NCBI GenBank assembly: GCA_902793335.1
Contig: CADBCZ010000021.1
Coordinates: 1-64,000 of the forward strand
Direction: 5' to 3'
DNA length: 64,000 bases
Origin: an uncultured Lachnospiraceae bacterium
Lineage (GTDB): Bacteria; Bacillota; Clostridia; Lachnospirales; Lachnospiraceae
The notes below the pieces were generated by a model. That model saw only the letters and a program-made list of their open reading frames with translations, ran no database searches and was not told where the DNA came from. Of this stretch, positions 27,873-37,769 are shown piece by piece (positions within the stretch are counted from its first letter, which is position 1; the number at the start of each line of letters is the position of its first letter). A program made the translations under genes and the position numbers.

Positions 27873-29116
27873 GATATCTCTCTCCTATATATCTTGTTAG
27901 TCGTAGGATATATACTTCCAAATCCAACATCCCTGATGATTATGGCTCCATTTTTCTCATCATACAATTCGACTTCTAATGACAACTTGGTAGTCTTAGG
28001 TGGTCTCTTGGGCAGTCCATGAATTTCAATAATATCCTTCTCCGTATCTTTCGTAATCCTGTCCCGATACATTATCTGAAGACGGTTGGTATCATCTAAG
28101 AATAACTCAACGCTTCCTTTCATGTTATACCATTCACGCCCACCCGATACGATAGGATAAAAGCTGTTACGCCCTTCAGGATCTCCTAACAGCACACCTA
28201 TATCATAAGTTATAAACTCATTTGAACGGAACACTACATCCTTATCATGTTCGTAAGCTCCGAGTCTTGCATGATAACATGCACCCTTCGTATACAGATT
28301 CTGACCCATAAAAACGCGTCTTCCGGAACACAATACATTCTTAGACTTCTCTATCCATTTATCATGAAATCCAGATCCGGTAAGATATACGGTTGATATA
28401 TACTTATCCCTCATCTTAAGCTTTGCTATCTCTGCAAAGTCCGAATCTAATTTTTCAACATCTTCAAAAAGCATTGAATATGATATCTCAGGTATCTTTT
28501 CAACATTTAAGTTATATATTGCCGTCTTACCCTGATTCTTTTTATCAATACGATAATAATTCATACCTTCATTGCTGTATGTAAACATCGAAATGCTGTT
28601 GTTCTTAAGTTCCTCTTCCTGTCTCATGACATACTGGAAGAAAGCATTCTCATGGCTCATGATGTAGAAATCATCTTGGCCTAGCGATAACTCTTTTGAA
28701 AGCTTTCGCAACACATCAAAGACATGGGGTTCATATTTTTCTACCGTTATGCTTACCTTCTTAAGAACCGCATCTTCAAATCTTTTCATAAATTCCTCTA
28801 TCTGTTCCTTGAGAAGAATCATAAGAAGTTCATCATAAGTATATGTATTACCGTTAATGACGAGATTATTGTTCAAACCGATATTTCCCATCACGTCTTC
28901 GATAATCTTACCGTTTTTGTTGAAGCGCACACCGCTAACATTATTACCTACATACCATTTATTCTCATCTGTACAGTAGAACATAACATTAGGTAGCTGA
29001 TAGGTTTCCGTATTATTCAATTGATAGATTGATTCCGGCTCATTTCTATCCTCGCGGAAATAACTCATCTGCAGGTTTTTTCTGCAAAGATCAATGCCTA
29101 AATATATCTCTTTCAT
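27860..29116 (-). CDS. Hsp70/actin-like (ASKHA-fold) protein, DUF5716-like
   Basis: 418 residues. The start MKEIYLGIDLCRKNLQMSYF resembles the phosphate-1 loop of actin/Hsp70 ATPases (GIDLG-T). A later VYLTGSGFHDKWIEKSK resembles the adenosine motif (LTGGGS). Between them is KKVSITVEKYEPHVFDVLRK, in the place where Hsp70 has its second phosphate loop. The C-terminus (about 325-418) is beta-rich, like a small substrate domain. I recall this as the Lachnospiraceae family DUF5716; that name is from memory. It overlaps the next gene upstream by 4 bp. Confidence 0.72.
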   Translation of the reverse strand: MKEIYLGIDLCRKNLQMSYFREDRNEPESIYQLNNTETYQLPNVMFYCTDENKWYVGNNVSGVRFNKNGKIIEDVMGNIGLNNNLVINGNTYTYDELLMILLKEQIEEFMKRFEDAVLKKVSITVEKYEPHVFDVLRKLSKELSLGQDDFYIMSHENAFFQYVMRQEEELKNNSISMFTYSNEGMNYYRIDKKNQGKTAIYNLNVEKIPEISYSMLFEDVEKLDSDFAEIAKLKMRDKYISTVYLTGSGFHDKWIEKSKNVLCSGRRVFMGQNLYTKGACYHARLGAYEHDKDVVFRSNEFITYDIGVLLGDPEGRNSFYPIVSGGREWYNMKGSVELFLDDTNRLQIMYRDRITKDTEKDIIEIHGLPKRPPKTTKLSLEVELYDEKNGAIIIRDVGFGSIYPTTNKIYRREISWQE

Positions 29117-32100
29117 AATATCTCCAAGTTCTCCTCCATTACGGTTGCCAATTTGAGGTATTTGTCAATCTTGTCAATAAGCGCCTGATTCTTAGATGCC
29201 TCCTGATCTAAGAGCATCGAATTGATCATTTCAAACCTGTTCTCATACTCTTCAGTTTCTCCTTTGGCCTTCATTGCCTGTGACTCGTACACTCTGGTGT
29301 ATTTGACATTTTCCTCCGGCATCTTATAAAGAAGATTTTCCCCATGGAACAGAACGAACTCCTTCATGTAATATCCCGGAATCACTTCCATCATACGGGC
29401 TTTTTTATTGATTTCCAGTTTCAGTGCGCCTGTCTGTATATTATAATTAAATGATATCTGACGTCCTGCCTTATCTCTTGTCACAACATAGGTCAGCAGG
29501 AAAAGATCCTTAGGCAACTTCATATATTTCTTGAAGTGTCTGAAGAATGGGAACAGGATTCCCTTCTTCTCAAAATACTCAACCTCGGATTTGATCCACA
29601 AAACTTCCTGACTGTCTAACTTGGTCTTTCTGCTCATATATCTAAGGATTGCCGCACGACACATGTCATCATTCCATTCTTCAACTCTTATCTGCTCTCT
29701 GAGCATATCGAAAAACTCTTCCGGCATCATCTTATCTTCTATTATATACGCAAAAGATGCACGTTTAAAGAATGCCTTAATTACCATTCCGCGTTTCTTC
29801 TTTCGCAAGTAGGACTCAAAAACAGATAATACCTGATCGTCCCACTGCTCTGTATAAAGCGACAGACAAATAATATTCTCTTCGTAATTTTCAAGCTTTT
29901 TAACTCTTCCGATAGCACGTTTCCAGAGCTTTAACATATCGGAAAGACCACTTTGATAATACTCCACCAGGTACTCAAGCACAGGTATAGTGTCAAGACC
30001 GCCTTTGTAGATAAATGCTGCCATAGATAAGAGTGTATCTTCCCTTGCATATTGAGAAAACTCACACAAAGCCTCCACAAGTCTGATAATATTTTCATTT
30101 GTTACATTCTTATATCCAAAGAGTTTAATTGCAGCATACGCCTTGTCATACAATCCGCATAGTATAAGTCCATTGATGTATTCGGCACCATTTACAGCTG
30201 TCACATACTCAACTTCAACACGATCGAGATAACTTCTTAAAACATCCACATCATGATGTTCATTGTAGTATCTGACGATTCCCCATATAGCCTGCTGTCT
30301 GGTAAATGAACTAATCTCCCTGAAACTTAAGATATCTCTTGCTATATTAACCTCTCTGGCATCCTTGGCATCATATGCAGAAAATTCATCATATCGGTAC
30401 AAAACATAGCGATAATCATCTGACGCATACTGTGAAAGAATATCCATGTACAATTCTTCATCGACAAGTTTTTGCAATTTATAAGGTATAGTGCTTATAT
30501 ATCTGTTACCGTTTCTGTCCACTAAGGTTATAACAGCTGATTCCGTTATCATATCCACATACGCTATATGATTGGTCACAGGAACTATCTCCGGTTTTGA
30601 AAGTTCTCTGTGTGTAACTATCACGGCAATGATATCCTCTGACGCAACCGTCAGCTTTCTCTTAAATATCACGTTGGTAAGCTTTGCGGCATAGTTAGCA
30701 TTTACCGACTGGGGACGCAGAAACTCCTCATATAAAACTGAGAGATCATCACTCATAGCACCCTTGACAATCTGTCCCTCCATAAATGCAAGCATATTAG
30801 GGAGGTAGTCCTCATACTGTGACAGATACTGTCTTTTATTGGTAACCACATTGGCATAGAGATATGCATATTCGCTGTCGGTCAAAAAACTCTTATAATT
30901 AAAATATCTAAGCACCGAATCCGGTATCAGATCATATCTGCTCTTATCGATACTTCTGAGATAGTTTTCCTGAATACCAACCAGCTTATATCCGCATTTA
31001 ATTCCCTCAAGATAATACTTGTTATAACGTGTTTCCAGCTTTCCTCCACGTATCAACATCGTGCATATGATTCGAATAATCTCAGGCTTATGCCACAACT
31101 CATATATATCAACCACCAAACGGAATATACGAGTTGAGAATGACTTCTCTTTTTCTGCTAATCGTAAGAATTCCTCTATAACTTCCTTACTGAGGTAATT
31201 ATTTTTAAGACCAAATGTCAACGCAGCCAACTCCACTGAATCAAGCTTTCTAAGCAAAAGCGGCTCCTGATTAAACAGATCACATACCTCTATAGCAAGC
31301 ACAGGACTCTCATATCCGCCAAGATATAACCCCTCTATCTGTGAAAACAGCCACTGCTTGTCCTTCTGATATCTCTCATCAAGATTTAAAAGCAACCAGA
31401 AGAAAAATACTTTTTCTTCATGTACCGTCAAAGCATTCTCTATCTCTTCACAGGCGCCGACTATCTGTCTGACATCCTTAGACAGCAGTGCTTTCAAATA
31501 CATATAATAGCAGCGTTCCGGATATCCGGAAAAGGAATTGAACTCATCCGCCTCCATACGTCTGATTTCCTGTTTTACAAGATCCTCCTGACCGGCAAGT
31601 ATGCTCATGTGCAGAAGTCCGAGTCTGTACATACCGTTATTCTTCTCTATACCAATCAGATTATGAAGTGTATGTCTCGAATTCTCGATAAAATTCTCCA
31701 ATGACACCAAACCGATACGATAATCAAGATAATTATGCACTAATGCTGACTTCTCTGTATTTTTTACCTTTCTGTCATCATTTTTTCCGGAAGGTATCTT
31801 TGTTCCATCTTCTTTTGCCTTCACAGAAACTGACACTTTAATTTTCTGATATGTATTTTCCAGAACTATATAGCCGTAGGAGTCTTTGTCCTCACTGAGA
31901 TATTCCGGATCTATCGTATAATGAATCACTCCGCGATCATCCGTAAAGTCCATGCTGTAGACTTCCTTTTCGTGGACGATTAGGAACTTGGAATCCGAGT
32001 ATACCTTCATCTTGCAATATCCCCAGGTATTCTTTCTGAGAATGAGCTCATGCTCCTCTCTCATCTTTGGGAAATTGAAATGATAGCGGTCATGCTCCAC

Positions 32101-32697
32101 CTGAAACGAAAGTGTTCTCTTTTTGTGTGTATATACAAGAAATTCCTCCAAAGTCTGATTCTTTATAGATTCATCATTAGCGCTCACATCGCATAGACTT
32201 TTGTATGATTCTATATATTCAGGATTTCCATCGAGCAAGGTTTTTGAAAATTCATCCGAAAAGAATATATCAAGAGCCTTGTCCCAATCACTTTCGGCAA
32301 GCTCCGAGAACTTCATCATATCCTCAATAGCAACCTTATCCAAATCAATAAACGGCGCTACTATCTCTATACTATATGGAATAGTCATCTCCATTCCATT
32401 ACCGATAACATGAATATTGCCGTCGTATACACTACCGCGAAGCTTATTCTCTCCGCTGAAGGTATAGGATATCTCTCCGCTCTCGCCTATTACACTATGA
32501 TCGTTAAGATGGAGAATGCAGGCATCGTCATACACCATCATTTTCATTGGAATACCGTTACCTGATAATACAGAAATAGAGCCGGAGCAAATGCTTCCAG
32601 CCTCTACCTTGAGCTGAAGATATGTCTTGGAAAATTTCACGTCAGGATATTCAACATAGAAATCTCCCTTTGCGTATTGTTCTACTTTGCTTTTCAT
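29113..32697 (-). CDS. very large protein of the four-gene operon, DUF5717-like
   Basis: About 1194 residues from the ATG at 32697, which has TGAGG 6 nt upstream; an upstream in-frame TTG at 32730 lacks a site. The N-terminal part (1-310) is beta-rich with repeated Ig-like or C2-like patterns (FYVEYPDVKFSKTYLQLKVE; YHFNFPKMREEHELILRKN). From about 330 the protein becomes an alpha-helical solenoid to about 1040, and a beta-rich segment follows before a Lys/Glu-rich tail. No signal, TM or catalytic motif was seen. I recall this as family DUF5717, unverified. It is the first gene of the operon; the 32698-32904 gap upstream is AT-rich. Confidence 0.75.
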   Translation of the reverse strand: MKSKVEQYAKGDFYVEYPDVKFSKTYLQLKVEAGSICSGSISVLSGNGIPMKMMVYDDACILHLNDHSVIGESGEISYTFSGENKLRGSVYDGNIHVIGNGMEMTIPYSIEIVAPFIDLDKVAIEDMMKFSELAESDWDKALDIFFSDEFSKTLLDGNPEYIESYKSLCDVSANDESIKNQTLEEFLVYTHKKRTLSFQVEHDRYHFNFPKMREEHELILRKNTWGYCKMKVYSDSKFLIVHEKEVYSMDFTDDRGVIHYTIDPEYLSEDKDSYGYIVLENTYQKIKVSVSVKAKEDGTKIPSGKNDDRKVKNTEKSALVHNYLDYRIGLVSLENFIENSRHTLHNLIGIEKNNGMYRLGLLHMSILAGQEDLVKQEIRRMEADEFNSFSGYPERCYYMYLKALLSKDVRQIVGACEEIENALTVHEEKVFFFWLLLNLDERYQKDKQWLFSQIEGLYLGGYESPVLAIEVCDLFNQEPLLLRKLDSVELAALTFGLKNNYLSKEVIEEFLRLAEKEKSFSTRIFRLVVDIYELWHKPEIIRIICTMLIRGGKLETRYNKYYLEGIKCGYKLVGIQENYLRSIDKSRYDLIPDSVLRYFNYKSFLTDSEYAYLYANVVTNKRQYLSQYEDYLPNMLAFMEGQIVKGAMSDDLSVLYEEFLRPQSVNANYAAKLTNVIFKRKLTVASEDIIAVIVTHRELSKPEIVPVTNHIAYVDMITESAVITLVDRNGNRYISTIPYKLQKLVDEELYMDILSQYASDDYRYVLYRYDEFSAYDAKDAREVNIARDILSFREISSFTRQQAIWGIVRYYNEHHDVDVLRSYLDRVEVEYVTAVNGAEYINGLILCGLYDKAYAAIKLFGYKNVTNENIIRLVEALCEFSQYAREDTLLSMAAFIYKGGLDTIPVLEYLVEYYQSGLSDMLKLWKRAIGRVKKLENYEENIICLSLYTEQWDDQVLSVFESYLRKKKRGMVIKAFFKRASFAYIIEDKMMPEEFFDMLREQIRVEEWNDDMCRAAILRYMSRKTKLDSQEVLWIKSEVEYFEKKGILFPFFRHFKKYMKLPKDLFLLTYVVTRDKAGRQISFNYNIQTGALKLEINKKARMMEVIPGYYMKEFVLFHGENLLYKMPEENVKYTRVYESQAMKAKGETEEYENRFEMINSMLLDQEASKNQALIDKIDKYLKLATVMEENLEIL

Positions 32698-32904
32698 ATA
32701 TTGCCTCACATAATAGCGGCACCCCCACAAACACCGGATGCCGGGTTATTAATAATACTTCTTGCAGTTTATATATAATGAATGCTATAATCAAATGAAT
32801 GTTTATAACAAATACTGATATTAATCAGCTAATTATACCAAAAATCAACTCAAACATCAAGAAACACAATCATCAAAATATATTCAGAAAGAAGGTATAC
32901 TAAT

Positions 32905-33993
32905 ATGTCCACAAAAGATTTATTTCACGGAAGTGATGTGGAGGTTATTGCCGGACAATATGACATGGATGTACATTCCATAATCCCATATGCGTCTAAT
33001 GTCAACCCGCTTGGCATTTCACCTATGGTCAAAAAAGCATTACTTGATAATATCGATGCCATATCAGCTTATCCTGAAAGAGACTATTCCTCTTTAAGAG
33101 AACATATAAGCAACTACACAAAGGCTCCGACGGACAATATGATACTCGGAAACGGAACTTCCGATCTTATCAGACTTACCTTCGATATAATCAAGCCCAG
33201 GCACACACTTATTCTCGGACCCACCTATGGAGAGTATGAACGTATGGCAGCACTTCATGGAAGTAAAGCCAGCATATATATGCTTAAAGATCTCGATGAT
33301 TTCGAGATAGATGTAGACATGTTTGTGAAGGTACTCAAAGACGATATAGACCTGCTCATCCTCTGCAACCCTAACAACCCGACAAGCACACTGCTTTCAA
33401 GAGGCCAGTTAGATATCATATTGAGCACCTGTAAGAACCACAACATTTTTGTGATGATCGACGAGACATATATTGAATTTGTCAATGACACAGATTCATT
33501 TACAGCAATCCCTTTCTCAAAAAAATACCACAACCTTATTACATTAAGGAGTGTTTCCAAGTTTTTTGCAGCTCCCGGCATCAGATTGGGCTACGCTATA
33601 ACCTCAAATCCTGATTTCCTTGCTGCTTCTGACAACTCCAAAACACCGTGGAATGTCAACGCATTTGCCTGCGTAGCCGGAGTGATGTTTGAGGACGATC
33701 ATTACATCAATCTCACAAAGAGCCTTATACATACCGAACGCAATCTCATTTATTCCGCAATGTCTTCAAGAAAATCCATTAAGATTTTCAAACCGGAAGC
33801 TAATTTTATATTAATCAAACTGTTAAAGGAAAAGCAGACTGCTTCGGATGTATTTGAGCATTGCATACGCAACGGACTCATGATAAGAAACTGTACCGAT
33901 TATGTGGGAGTCGGCAGCAAATTTATCCGTTTCTGCTTCTTAAAACCTGAACAGAATGACAAACTTGTAAATACACTTTTAGAGATAGTATAA
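32905..33993 (+). CDS. PLP-dependent class I/II aminotransferase (HisC/CobD-like)
   Basis: 362 residues. It has the fold-type I pattern: YASNVNPLGISPMVKKAL, AYPERDYSSLREHI, LGNGTSDLIRL for phosphate binding, CNPNNPTSTL, MIDETYIEF, and the PLP Lys in LRSVSKFFAAPGIRLGYA (about residue 220). The N-terminal HGSDVEVIA start resembles threonine-phosphate decarboxylase/histidinol-phosphate aminotransferase relatives. No his or cob genes are nearby, so the substrate is open. It is divergent from the large four-gene operon. Confidence 0.88.
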   Translation: MSTKDLFHGSDVEVIAGQYDMDVHSIIPYASNVNPLGISPMVKKALLDNIDAISAYPERDYSSLREHISNYTKAPTDNMILGNGTSDLIRLTFDIIKPRHTLILGPTYGEYERMAALHGSKASIYMLKDLDDFEIDVDMFVKVLKDDIDLLILCNPNNPTSTLLSRGQLDIILSTCKNHNIFVMIDETYIEFVNDTDSFTAIPFSKKYHNLITLRSVSKFFAAPGIRLGYAITSNPDFLAASDNSKTPWNVNAFACVAGVMFEDDHYINLTKSLIHTERNLIYSAMSSRKSIKIFKPEANFILIKLLKEKQTASDVFEHCIRNGLMIRNCTDYVGVGSKFIRFCFLKPEQNDKLVNTLLEIV

Positions 33994-34044
33994 TCCTTTA
34001 TACAACTATCATATATATGGTTTTATGATAACGGGGGGGGATTT

Positions 34045-34434
34045 ATGAAAACAAAGCAGATTGTAGAATATAGATACTATAATATTCCCGAAAACGAATA
34101 TGTTCTTCCTCTTTTAGGTGACGATTGGCGTGGCATTTACGGAAACGAATGCGATCCATTACATTTCCACAATCTTATGGAGATAGGCATATGTCATGAA
34201 GGTAGTGGATATATGATTCTTGACACATCGAAAGTGTCTTATTCAGAAGAATGTATAACTATCATTCCGGCCAACTATCCACATGTTACTGTCGGGCGGG
34301 AGAAAACGGTAAATTACTGGGAATATTTATTTATTGATCCTGAATATGTATTGAACGAAATATATGGTAACGACAACGAATTTATTAACAAAATGCTGGA
34401 AAAACTTAATAAAACAGGACATTTCCGAGAATAA
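34045..34434 (+). pseudogene. AraC-family regulator, N-terminal half only
   Basis: 129 residues: the cupin-like sugar-sensing domain of AraC regulators (CDPLHFHNLMEIGICHEGSG, then YSEECITIIPANYPHVT and YWEYLFIDPEYVL). The two C-terminal HTH motifs are gone. The frame ends 10 residues after entering sequence that on the other strand is the lacZ 3' end. A deletion has joined two convergent genes at about 34420. Its ribosome site is a run of eight G (34033-34040) only 4 bp before the ATG, itself an unstable tract. Confidence 0.75.
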
Positions 34435-36552
34435 CACTTCGAAATTATCTCCCTTAATTCCGATGTTAAAATCACCAACAGTAAGTCTTGGGCATGCAGA
34501 AATGATATCTTTTTGTTTACTTACAACCCTGACTATACCCTGTCCAAATGCAACCTCATGTCCGGGGTCAGCCCAAATCTCAGCTTTTTTTGTTCTAAAT
34601 GATATATTAACAATATATTCCCCCGTAGCATCAGGTATATTAAACGGCATTTCAAACTCACACTTTGACTGTGGAAGAACATTTATTCCTTCAAGCTCTT
34701 TCGTGAGTATAACAACACCATCTCTCATCAATTGTGCAATACATGAATACTTCAACGTATCGGTAAAAAGATTTTTGTTCCACACACAGAAACTGTTTTC
34801 ATTGACTTCAATATTTATATTTTGATAATCATATTTGACCTCCTGCATTTTGGGAGAAGGTGTTCTGTCTGCATATACTATACCATTTCCACAAAAATTG
34901 TAGTCAGTAGGTCGTTCTCCAAAATCACCTCCATATGAGAAAAACCACTTTCCATGCCTGTCTTTTTTAGCTATAGACTGATCAATATAATCCCATATAA
35001 ATCCTCCCTGATAGCCACTATCAGGGGCGTCTGCCAACTCTGTGTACTTATGAAGTGCCCCACAGGAATTGCCCATAGCATGAGCATACTCACAACATAT
35101 AATAGATTTCTTACCTTCTTTTAAGTATTCCTCTATCTCAGTCACCTTAGCATACATTCTGCTCTCGATATCGGAGGTATCTTCGTATCTTCTATCAAAG
35201 AAAATACCTTCATAATGAACTATTCTGGTATCATCCAGCTGTCGCATGAAGTTAGACATTTCATATATGACTTTGCCTCCAAAAGCTTCATTTCCCAAAG
35301 ACCAGATAAGCACCGAAGGATGATTCTTATCTCTTTGATAAGTGGAATTAATCCTGTCAAAAAGCATTTCCTTCCATACCATCTTATCACTTGGAATGAC
35401 ATAATCCATATCCTTTTTGCCATTTAAATATGCAGCCCAGGTGCCATGAGTCTCTAAGTTATTTTCAGCTATAAGATATATTCCATAAATGTCACAAAGT
35501 TCATACAAAATCTCGTTATCTGAATAATGACTGGTTCTTATAGCATTTATATTATTCTGCTTTATGGTTATAATATCCCGCTCTATGTCCTCTCTTGTAA
35601 CACTTCTTCCTGTGTAAAGACTGAATTCATGCCTGTTAACACCTTTAAAAACAATCCTCTGACCGTTTAACAGCATTCTACCGTTTTTCAGTTCAAACTT
35701 TCTAAAGCCAACATTTATCGGTATATATTCTACCATTTTACCCTTCGAGTCATAAATCTCAATTTCCAGCTTATAAAGATTTGGCTTCTCAGAACTCCAT
35801 AACAAGACATCCTCAATCTTTGTTTCAATCTTTATCTTGTCTCTAAGCTCAGAATCTCTGTTCCATACCGTCTTTTCTCCATAGCTAAGAGATAATCTGG
35901 CTCTTCCATTTCCTCTTGTATCAAGTTCTATTACAAGGTTACTGCTTTGGAAATCATCATCCTCAAACAATGTTTTGACCTTAATATCTTCAACATGGAT
36001 ATCGGGAACCGCATATAAATATACATCCCTGTAAATTCCGGAAAATCTATAGAAGTCCTGATCCTCACACCAGCTTGAAGAAGTCCATTTATAGACCTGT
36101 ACAGCCAACTTATTATTACCATCTTTGATATACGGAGTAAGATCAAAATCAGATTGGGTAAATGAATCCTCACTATATCCCACATATTTTCCGTTCAGCC
36201 ACAATGCCATTCCGCTTTCGACACCCTGAAAGGAAATATATATTTTCTTATCCTTCATTTGCTTAGGTACTTCAAAATATTTCACATAACTTCCCGTTGG
36301 ATTGAACGCCATCGGTATATCACCCGGGACTACATCCTCAACTCCATCCCACGGATACTGTGTATTAATATATGCAGGCTTATCATATCCTTCAAGCTGA
36401 ATATGAGCAGGCACTCTGATTTCATCCCAGTCCGATGCATCATATTCTTCAAGCTCAAAACCATCAATAGTCTGCGAAAAATTCTTAGAATAGAAAAACT
36501 TCCAAATTCCGTTAAGACTATATACATTTCCGTAGGGAAATTCCTCGAATTA
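34327..36552 (-). pseudogene. lacZ: GH2 beta-galactosidase, truncated at both ends
   Basis: In-frame sequence runs from EEFPYGNVYSLNGIWKFFYS (about 36550, after a stop at the junction) through VPAHIQLEGYDKPAYINTQY to GIKGDNFEVLFSE, then leaves the family as CFIKFFQHFVNKF up to 34327. The catalytic acid/base Glu (WSLGNEAFG) and nucleophile Glu (ICCEYAHAMGN) are present. About 60-100 N-terminal residues and the roughly 270-residue C-terminal beta-domain are absent. A GTG or later start could give a fragment, but without the last domain activity is unlikely. It belongs to a dead galactoside locus with a sugar ABC transporter and AraC regulator. Confidence 0.8.
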
Positions 36553-36631
36553 TTTCTAAACATCATTATAAGAAATGGTGTTGAAACAGAAGGAAGTATA
36601 AATGCCCATACAGTATTCAAAAGCTTAAGTG
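36534..36631 (-). pseudogene. fragment of a sugar ABC permease (MalG type)
   Basis: About 30 codons read KLLNTVWAFILPSVSTPF followed by LIMMFRNNSRNFPTE, a recognisable stretch just before the EAA loop of carbohydrate ABC permeases. It is cut on the left by the binding-protein remnant and on the right by lacZ. It shows that permease genes once stood between the binding protein and lacZ and were removed by two deletions. Confidence 0.6.
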
Positions 36632-37560
36632 ATCCTGAAGTGCTTTGTCATATGTAGCAGAACTTCCACCAAATGTATATGCGAGGAATTTCTTTGCCAA
36701 TTCAGGATTAGAACAGTTAGATGTTACATATAATGATGAACCACCGTTTGAAGCATATCCTTCTCCACCACCAAGAGTCGGTAAAGTAGTAATCTCCCAT
36801 TTACCACTGTTCTCACTAACCTGCTCAATAGTAGGAATGATCCAGTTACCATTCATAACACCTGCTACCATATCTCCAAGGATTGACTGATCTGTATAGT
36901 CGCTCCAGCTGTTTGTCAAATAACATACATTCTTCTGTGACATCTCAACGATCTTTTCGCAAACCTCAACAAGTTTTGCATTCTCTGTAATATAAGGCTT
37001 ACCATCTTTGAACTGCGATTCGCCTTCTGCCTGTAACATCATATAAATAAGATCATTTCCGTCGCCATCCATAGAAAGAAGATATTTCCCTGTCTTAGCG
37101 TACACATCCTCTCCTATTTCAATGAATTTGTCCCATGTGATTCCCTTCATGTCATCGATTGTATAACCGCACTCTTCAAGAATATCTGTTCTGTAAGCAA
37201 ATATTGCCGTACCATTATCAACTGGAATCCGTAATGTTTACCATCTATGGTCGAAAATGATAATTTCTCAGAACCAAAATCATCCCAGTTAACTTCTGCA
37301 TCATCCACATCAATAAATGCATCAGGATAATCTGTAACATATTTGCGAATCCAGTGATCCTGGAACAACACTATATCAGGAAGATTTGAGTAATCTCCGG
37401 AAGATCCTGCAAGTGTAATAGCATCCTCAACATCTGTTGTTTTTGAAGGCGAACTGCTGTCTCCGCTTGATACGTTTCCGGTTGTGTTGTTACCACATCC
37501 CGTTACTAAAGTTGCAAGCATTGTACATACCAATATTTTCGATATTAATTTTCTCCTCAT
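36617..37560 (-). pseudogene. sugar ABC substrate-binding lipoprotein, frameshifted and C-truncated
   Basis: The start at 37560 encodes a lipoprotein signal (MRRKLISKILVCTMLATLVTGC, lipobox VTGC) and a binding-protein N-terminus to HYGFQ. Near 37224 one base is missing: an extra C would continue HYGFPVDNGTAIFAYR and ILEECGYTIDDMKGITWDKF, which is the second open frame (to 36617). The C-terminal part ends at YDKALQDH, about 100 residues short, where the permease fragment begins. With lacZ and araC it marks a decayed oligosaccharide uptake locus. Confidence 0.8.
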
Positions 37561-37585
37561 AAAATAACCTCCATCCGTTTATAGT

Positions 37586-37643
37586 TTTTGTACACTTTTC
37601 ACATTTTACGAATTCGAATTCATACATTATTTATTTTGTACAC
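37586..37643 (-). promoter_or_regulatory. direct repeats upstream of the binding-protein remnant
   Basis: TTTTGTACAC occurs at 37586-37595 and 37634-37643, 48 bp apart, with the palindrome GAATTCGAATTC between them. Paired direct repeats upstream of a sugar operon with an AraC gene are plausible activator sites left after the genes decayed. Confidence 0.35.
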
Positions 37644-37687
37644 TAATAATACAACACACTTATCAAAAAATGTTTGCGTAATTGGTC

Positions 37688-37732
37688 AAAAAAATGGCAA
37701 AAACAACCATATTTAATGGTCATTTTTGCCAA
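37688..37732 (-). terminator. terminator of the RelQ-HAD operon
   Basis: Minus strand: a long stem ATTGGCAAAAATGACCAT / ATGGTTGTTTTTGCCAT around TAAAT, followed by TTTTTTT (37694-37688). It lies about 38 bp past the HAD gene stop. Confidence 0.8.
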
Positions 37733-37769
37733 TACCGTCAATAAGTTACTAATTCATTGCAAATAATTG

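Noticed and set aside
32698-32730. TTG start that would add 11 residues to the giant four-gene-operon protein
   Set aside because: The added codons are unlike the protein and the TGAGG site fits the downstream ATG at 32697.
36330-36620. A 96-codon minus-strand frame that starts with permease sequence
   Set aside because: Only the first 30 codons are permease; the rest is lacZ read in the wrong frame.
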